Assembly: GCA_019419405.1 (NCBI GenBank) | Contig: DYAA01000112.1 | Coordinates: 1 to 9,769, forward strand | Source of the DNA: Collinsella sp. | Lineage (GTDB): Bacteria > Actinomycetota > Coriobacteriia > Coriobacteriales > Coriobacteriaceae | DNA length: 9,769 nucleotides | Direction: 5' to 3' | Position numbers and translations under genes: made by a program | Notes under the pieces: generated by a model | The model's input: only the letters and a program-made list of their open reading frames with translations | Told to the model about the DNA's origin: nothing | Databases searched by the model: none | Shown here: positions 7,354 to 9,769 of the stretch, one piece after another | How positions within the stretch are numbered: the first letter of the stretch is position 1 | How the letters are laid out: each line of letters starts with the position of its first letter

Positions 7354-7382
7354 TTTATAAGTCTTCGATAACCGCCCGTCAC
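7354..7382 (-). promoter_or_regulatory. candidate elp3 promoter
   Basis: Read on the - strand, GTGACG (7382-7377, 4 of 6 to TTGACA) and TATAAA (7359-7354, 5 of 6 to TATAAT) are 17 bases apart. The -35 box overlaps the TGA stop of the DUF4097-like gene. A transcript would start near 7347 and run through the 7330-7301 hairpin before reaching elp3. Confidence 0.4.
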
Positions 7383-8278
7383 TCTGAATCAAATGACATG
7401 TCGCCCGAACCAACCTCAAAACGATACGTGGCGGACTTATCGCCATTATCGAATTCAAGATTCAAAATGGTCTCGCCGTCGTAGTCAAGCGGAAGGAAAT
7501 CGCTCTCGAAGTCGCCGCTGCCCAAGGTGAGGCTCGCCTTAAAGCCCGTAGAGTTCGGAACCGTCATCTCCACATCACCCGAGCCCACACTCACGTCCAT
7601 CGACTTCGCGGGCGCCTGGTAGAGATCGAACGTCATGTCGCCCGAACCGACCTCGGCATTCAGGGTGTCGGTCACGGTGCCCGTAAACTCAACGTCTCCC
7701 GAATTCAACGTTATAACCAGATCATGGCACGCAATGTCCGCGACCGCCAGGTCGCCCGACCCTACATTCGCCGTAATGCCCACCAGGTTATCCGCAACAT
7801 CTCGCGGCAGCTCAATGGTAATTGTGCGGTCAATCGCGCGCTTATCATCGTAGTCGAACTGACTGATCTTGAGCGTAGAGCCCTTGACCTCAGCAAGGTT
7901 CCGGGTAGCCGCATCAGAAGCAGACGTTCCCTTCGCAACGCGACCGCTTTCGATAACACGCACCGGGCCGCCAGAGACACATTTAACCTCGACCGTCCCC
8001 GACGTCACGTCCAAGTCGAGCGATTGGAACGCGTCGGCATCAAACGTTTCGCTCGAAAGCTGCTGAGGCCGAGCGGAATAGTTACCGCTATCCAAGAGAT
8101 CATCGTCGTCAAACATATCGTCAAAATCAGACAAATCTCCAGATAGAATACCGGTCGTACGCACCATATCGGAATGAGCCAATAGCTGCGAAGCACCAAA
8201 GACAAGCCCGATGATAAGCACAAACGCTCCGATGCCAACACCCAAGCGTACCTTGGATTCATGCGAAAGCTTCATCAT
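7379..8278 (-). CDS. membrane-anchored DUF4097-like beta-repeat protein
   Basis: Encodes 299 residues. Residues 11-32 form one membrane segment after a short basic N-terminus, so the rest is expected outside the membrane. An Asp-rich stretch (about 48-61) follows. From about residue 85 the protein is almost all beta-strand, with a recurring (G)SGD turn at 173-176, 193-195, 211-214, 232-235, 253-256 and 290-293, roughly every 20 residues. This pattern (LNSGDVEF, VGSGDMTF, VGSGDVEM, LGSGDFES) is that of DUF4097/adhesin-like beta-solenoid proteins, which often sit beside membrane-bound regulators in Actinobacteria and Firmicutes. The start overlaps the XRE gene stop in an ATGA (8275-8278), with AGAGGG six bases upstream; ATG 8275 is an alternative start. 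Molecular function is not established for the family; an envelope ligand or sensor partner for the upstream regulator is inferred. Confidence 0.75.
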   Translation of the reverse strand: MMKLSHESKVRLGVGIGAFVLIIGLVFGASQLLAHSDMVRTTGILSGDLSDFDDMFDDDDLLDSGNYSARPQQLSSETFDADAFQSLDLDVTSGTVEVKCVSGGPVRVIESGRVAKGTSASDAATRNLAEVKGSTLKISQFDYDDKRAIDRTITIELPRDVADNLVGITANVGSGDLAVADIACHDLVITLNSGDVEFTGTVTDTLNAEVGSGDMTFDLYQAPAKSMDVSVGSGDVEMTVPNSTGFKASLTLGSGDFESDFLPLDYDGETILNLEFDNGDKSATYRFEVGSGDMSFDSE

Positions 8279-8997
8279 TCATCACCCTCTTTGGCAATCG
8301 GCTCAGCGGTGGCCGCGGCAGCCATGTCAGCGTCAACCGAAGCGGAAACGTTCTTCCCCTTAGTCATAGCGACCGCCGGTGCCGGACCAACCTGAATATC
8401 CCCGCGCGCCCAATCACCATCGAGCGCACGCGCCACCCAGTGATAGATGGGAATCGTAAAGAAGATCAGTGCGGCAAAGGGGCCGGCGCCAAACAGGAAC
8501 ATCAGCAAAAAGAACAGCAGCCAGCACACAGCCCAATACGGGAACGACTGGAACGGACCTTTCACCGGAGTCACGCTGGTCGCACCGGCACCCGTCACCT
8601 GAGCCGTCGCCGCATTGGCAGCCTGCGCGCTCCAACTCGCCGCCTGCGCCGCCTTGGCCGCGGCATCACTCGCCTGTGTTGCCGCCTCGGTGGCGCGCGC
8701 CGCTGCCTCATGGGTGCGGGCACGCTCCGCGGCCTCGGCCTCGCGCTGACGGGCGCGGTCCTCGTTCTCAAATTCGATATCGTCCTCGATCTCGTCACTC
8801 GGATTGAGGAGCTCGTCCAAACTCACGCCATAGAGTTTTGCGAGCGAGATCAGGTTCTCGGTATCGGGCGAGCTCTCCGCACGCTCCCATTTACTGACCG
8901 CCTGGCGCGACAGTCCCAGCTTTCGCGCCAACCCTTCTTGGCTAAAACCCTTGCTGCGACGAAGGTCGGCGAGCCGCTGCGCAGTTTCTACATTCAT
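8275..8997 (-). CDS. membrane-bound XRE-family transcriptional regulator
   Basis: Encodes 240 residues from ATG 8997, chosen because AGGAGG lies four bases upstream (9007-9002) and the HTH begins at once. Residues 7-62 form a classic XRE/Cro helix-turn-helix with recognition helix SRQAVSKWERA (30-40) and the ending LAKLYGVSLDELLN. Then comes an acidic stretch (69-80), an Ala-rich, charged segment (about 79-133) predicted to be a coiled coil, and two hydrophobic segments (about 152-169 and 171-189) forming a membrane hairpin. The C-terminal 50 residues are polar and Ala-rich. A DNA-binding domain tethered to the membrane by a helical rod suggests one-component sensing of an envelope state. Its ATGA overlap with the DUF4097-like gene indicates an operon and a shared job. 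It may autoregulate through the palindrome at 9120-9132. Target genes and signal are unknown. Confidence 0.85.
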   Translation of the reverse strand: MNVETAQRLADLRRSKGFSQEGLARKLGLSRQAVSKWERAESSPDTENLISLAKLYGVSLDELLNPSDEIEDDIEFENEDRARQREAEAAERARTHEAAARATEAATQASDAAAKAAQAASWSAQAANAATAQVTGAGATSVTPVKGPFQSFPYWAVCWLLFFLLMFLFGAGPFAALIFFTIPIYHWVARALDGDWARGDIQVGPAPAVAMTKGKNVSASVDADMAAAATAEPIAKEGDE

Positions 8998-9001
8998 GGT
9001 T

Positions 9002-9007
9002 CCTCCT
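9002..9007 (-). promoter_or_regulatory. ribosome binding site that sets the XRE gene start
   Basis: AGGAGG read on the - strand, four bases before ATG 8997. The same frame stays open to 9246, but the added 83 residues would not resemble any XRE N-terminus and would run through the promoter and operator region, so the short form is preferred. Confidence 0.8.
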
Positions 9008-9100
9008 ATGTGATGCCAGCCGTGCCGCCGGACCGTTTTTGTTCTTAAGGCGCCTTGCACAGTTAAAAATCTATCCGCCACCGCCAAAAGCATGCCACCT

Positions 9101-9106
9101 ATTCTA
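9101..9106 (-). promoter_or_regulatory. candidate -10 box of the XRE operon
   Basis: TAGAAT on the - strand matches the -10 consensus at five of six positions and would give a leader of about 95 bases. No good -35 box is found at the usual spacing; the expected -35 position (about 9129-9124) falls inside the 9120-9132 palindrome. This would fit a promoter under control of a bound regulator, but the call is weak. Confidence 0.25.
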
Positions 9107-9115
9107 GTGAGATTT

Positions 9116-9146
9116 TTGACAACCGGCGGTTGCGGGTGCATATGAG
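9116..9146 (+). promoter_or_regulatory. candidate promoter for the methyltransferase gene
   Basis: A perfect TTGACA (9116-9121) is followed, after 19 bases, by TATGAG (9141-9146, 4 of 6); with 17-base spacing the hexamer would be CATATG. The leader to GTG 9265 would be about 110 bases. A second, nearer candidate is TTGTCC (9189-9194), an 18-base spacer and TAGTAT (9213-9218). Neither is convincing alone. Confidence 0.35.
9120..9132. promoter_or_regulatory. perfect palindrome CAACCG-G-CGGTTG, candidate operator
   Basis: Six-base arms around a single G, lying in the 267-base divergent region between the XRE operon and the methyltransferase gene. It overlaps the TTGACA box on the + strand and the -35 position of the candidate XRE promoter. 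Size and symmetry fit a dimeric helix-turn-helix site. The rest of the divergent region (8998-9264) shows nothing else that I can name. Confidence 0.45.
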
Positions 9147-9264
9147 CTGCGGAAATGTGTCCAAACAAAGCAATGACCCGTAGCTTGGTTGTCCCCGTTG
9201 CGGCGTTAACGGTAGTATGGTCGTACTGTTTATTCCGCACCGCCAACGGAGGGAGTCCCGCGCC

Positions 9265-9769
9265 GTGAACCGCGATTTCGCCTCATCGCTCATCCAGCTC
9301 AACAACACGTTCTATCGCGAGCACTCCGCCTCCTTTTCCGATACGCGTCAGGCCCCGTGGCCCGGCTGGGTGCGCACCATGGACATTGCGCTCGAACAGC
9401 TCGACGTCGCCACGATCGAGCATCCCGTCCGCGTCTTCGACCTTGCCTGCGGCAACATGCGCTTCGAGAACTTTGCCGCCGGCGGCACGCTGGCTGCCAA
9501 AGGCGTGGACGGCACGAGCCCCTCGGCAGACGCCAGCTGCCCCTTCGAGTTCTATGGTGTCGACTCGTGCCAGGACCTGGCCATCGATGCACGCGGCCAC
9601 GCCCTGCGCATTCCCAACCTGCACTTCCAGGAACTCGACGTACTCGACGCCCTTATGAAGCTCAACCCCGCCGAGACACCCGACGTGCTTTTCGACGCCC
9701 CGCTCGCCGACATCTCGGTCTGCTTTGGCTTTATGCACCATGTGCCGTCGTGCGAGTACCGTGTACGCG
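9265..9769 (+). CDS. class I SAM methyltransferase, Trm9/ALKBH8-like N-terminus (3' end outside window)
   Basis: The frame opens with GTG 9265, nine bases after GGAGGGAG (9248-9255), and stays open to the window end, giving 168 residues. Motif I is VFDLACGNMRF (57-67), the acidic residue after strand 2 is Asp100 in FYGVDSCQDL, and strand 4 is DISVCFGFMHHVPS (149-162). Three local features resemble the Trm9/ALKBH8 wobble-uridine methyltransferases: an N-terminal FSDTRQAPWPGW (24-35; yeast Trm9 has FSQTRYKPWP), a CGN motif I, and a His-His pair followed by an Arg-containing helix (Trm9 AVVHHWSTRERR). Trm9 methylates the carboxymethyl-uridine made by Elongator/Elp3, and an Elp3 gene is about 2 kb away. 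Residues 80-92 (VDGTSPSADASCP) form a loop insertion. The safe call is a SAM methyltransferase of unknown substrate; the Trm9 link is from memory of one homolog and is an inference. Confidence 0.75.
   Translation, partial: MNRDFASSLIQLNNTFYREHSASFSDTRQAPWPGWVRTMDIALEQLDVATIEHPVRVFDLACGNMRFENFAAGGTLAAKGVDGTSPSADASCPFEFYGVDSCQDLAIDARGHALRIPNLHFQELDVLDALMKLNPAETPDVLFDAPLADISVCFGFMHHVPSCEYRVR

Noticed and set aside
6258..7484. A 408-codon open frame on the + strand opposite elp3.
   Set aside because: It is antisense to a clear Elp3 protein with catalytic motifs. It crosses the terminator hairpin and part of the next gene, has no ribosome binding site or recognisable domain, and long antisense frames are expected at this GC content.
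7379..8278. Regularly repeated TCGGGCGAC-like DNA within the DUF4097-like gene as a possible DNA repeat array.
   Set aside because: The recurrence follows from the SGD codons of the protein repeat; spacing varies and no conserved non-coding spacer pattern exists, so it is neither a CRISPR nor an independent repeat.
8998..9246. N-terminal extension of the XRE protein by 83 residues.
   Set aside because: AGGAGG at 9007-9002 directly before ATG 8997, and the HTH starting at residue 7, favour the short protein; the extension would cover the promoter and palindrome.

Overview
The window is dense, GC-rich (about 60%) bacterial DNA. It holds seven or eight genes on both strands, short intergenic gaps, GTG and ATG starts, and strong AGGAGG-type ribosome binding sites placed close to the start codons. 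Codon use, the Elp3 gene, the membrane-tethered XRE regulator with a DUF4097 partner and the overall style suggest an actinobacterial gut lineage, most likely Coriobacteriia and perhaps Collinsella. This taxonomic guess rests on protein flavour, not on a marker gene.

Left arm, + strand (1-4467): a three-gene, probably co-transcribed cluster. It encodes the C-terminal end of a TerB-C domain protein (cut by the window edge), a BrxD/DUF2791-like P-loop ATPase overlapping it by 8 bases, and after a 116-base gap with two hairpins, an Lhr/BrxHI-like superfamily 2 helicase. These look like parts of one DNA-processing machine, possibly anti-phage: TerB as scaffold or sensor, the ATPase as loader or switch, and the helicase as motor. 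The combination resembles the DNA-processing branch of Ter systems and borrows parts known from BREX. It is the best candidate for an under-described system here.

Middle, - strand (4494-7280): an elp3-type radical SAM/acetyltransferase gene (tRNA wobble uridine modification). A membrane-anchored protein with a spermidine-synthase-like methyltransferase fold starts on the base after the elp3 stop codon. A long GC-rich hairpin sits 20 bases before the elp3 start and doubles as the terminator of the next operon upstream. A plausible elp3 promoter lies on the far side of it, so elp3 may be attenuated.

Right arm: on the - strand, an XRE-type DNA-binding protein with an alanine-rich coiled coil and two membrane segments (8275-8997) overlaps by 4 bases a membrane-anchored, SGD-repeat DUF4097-like protein (7379-8278). 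This looks like a small envelope-sensing operon. The 267-base divergent region (8998-9264) contains a perfect CAACCG-G-CGGTTG palindrome overlapping a TTGACA box. On the + strand a SAM-dependent methyltransferase begins at 9265 and runs off the window. Its N-terminus resembles Trm9/ALKBH8-type tRNA methyltransferases, which act on the product of Elp3. The window may therefore carry two steps of a wobble-uridine pathway about 2 kb apart.

No tRNA, rRNA, CRISPR array, insertion sequence or attachment site was recognised. No gene-free stretch exceeds 300 bases.
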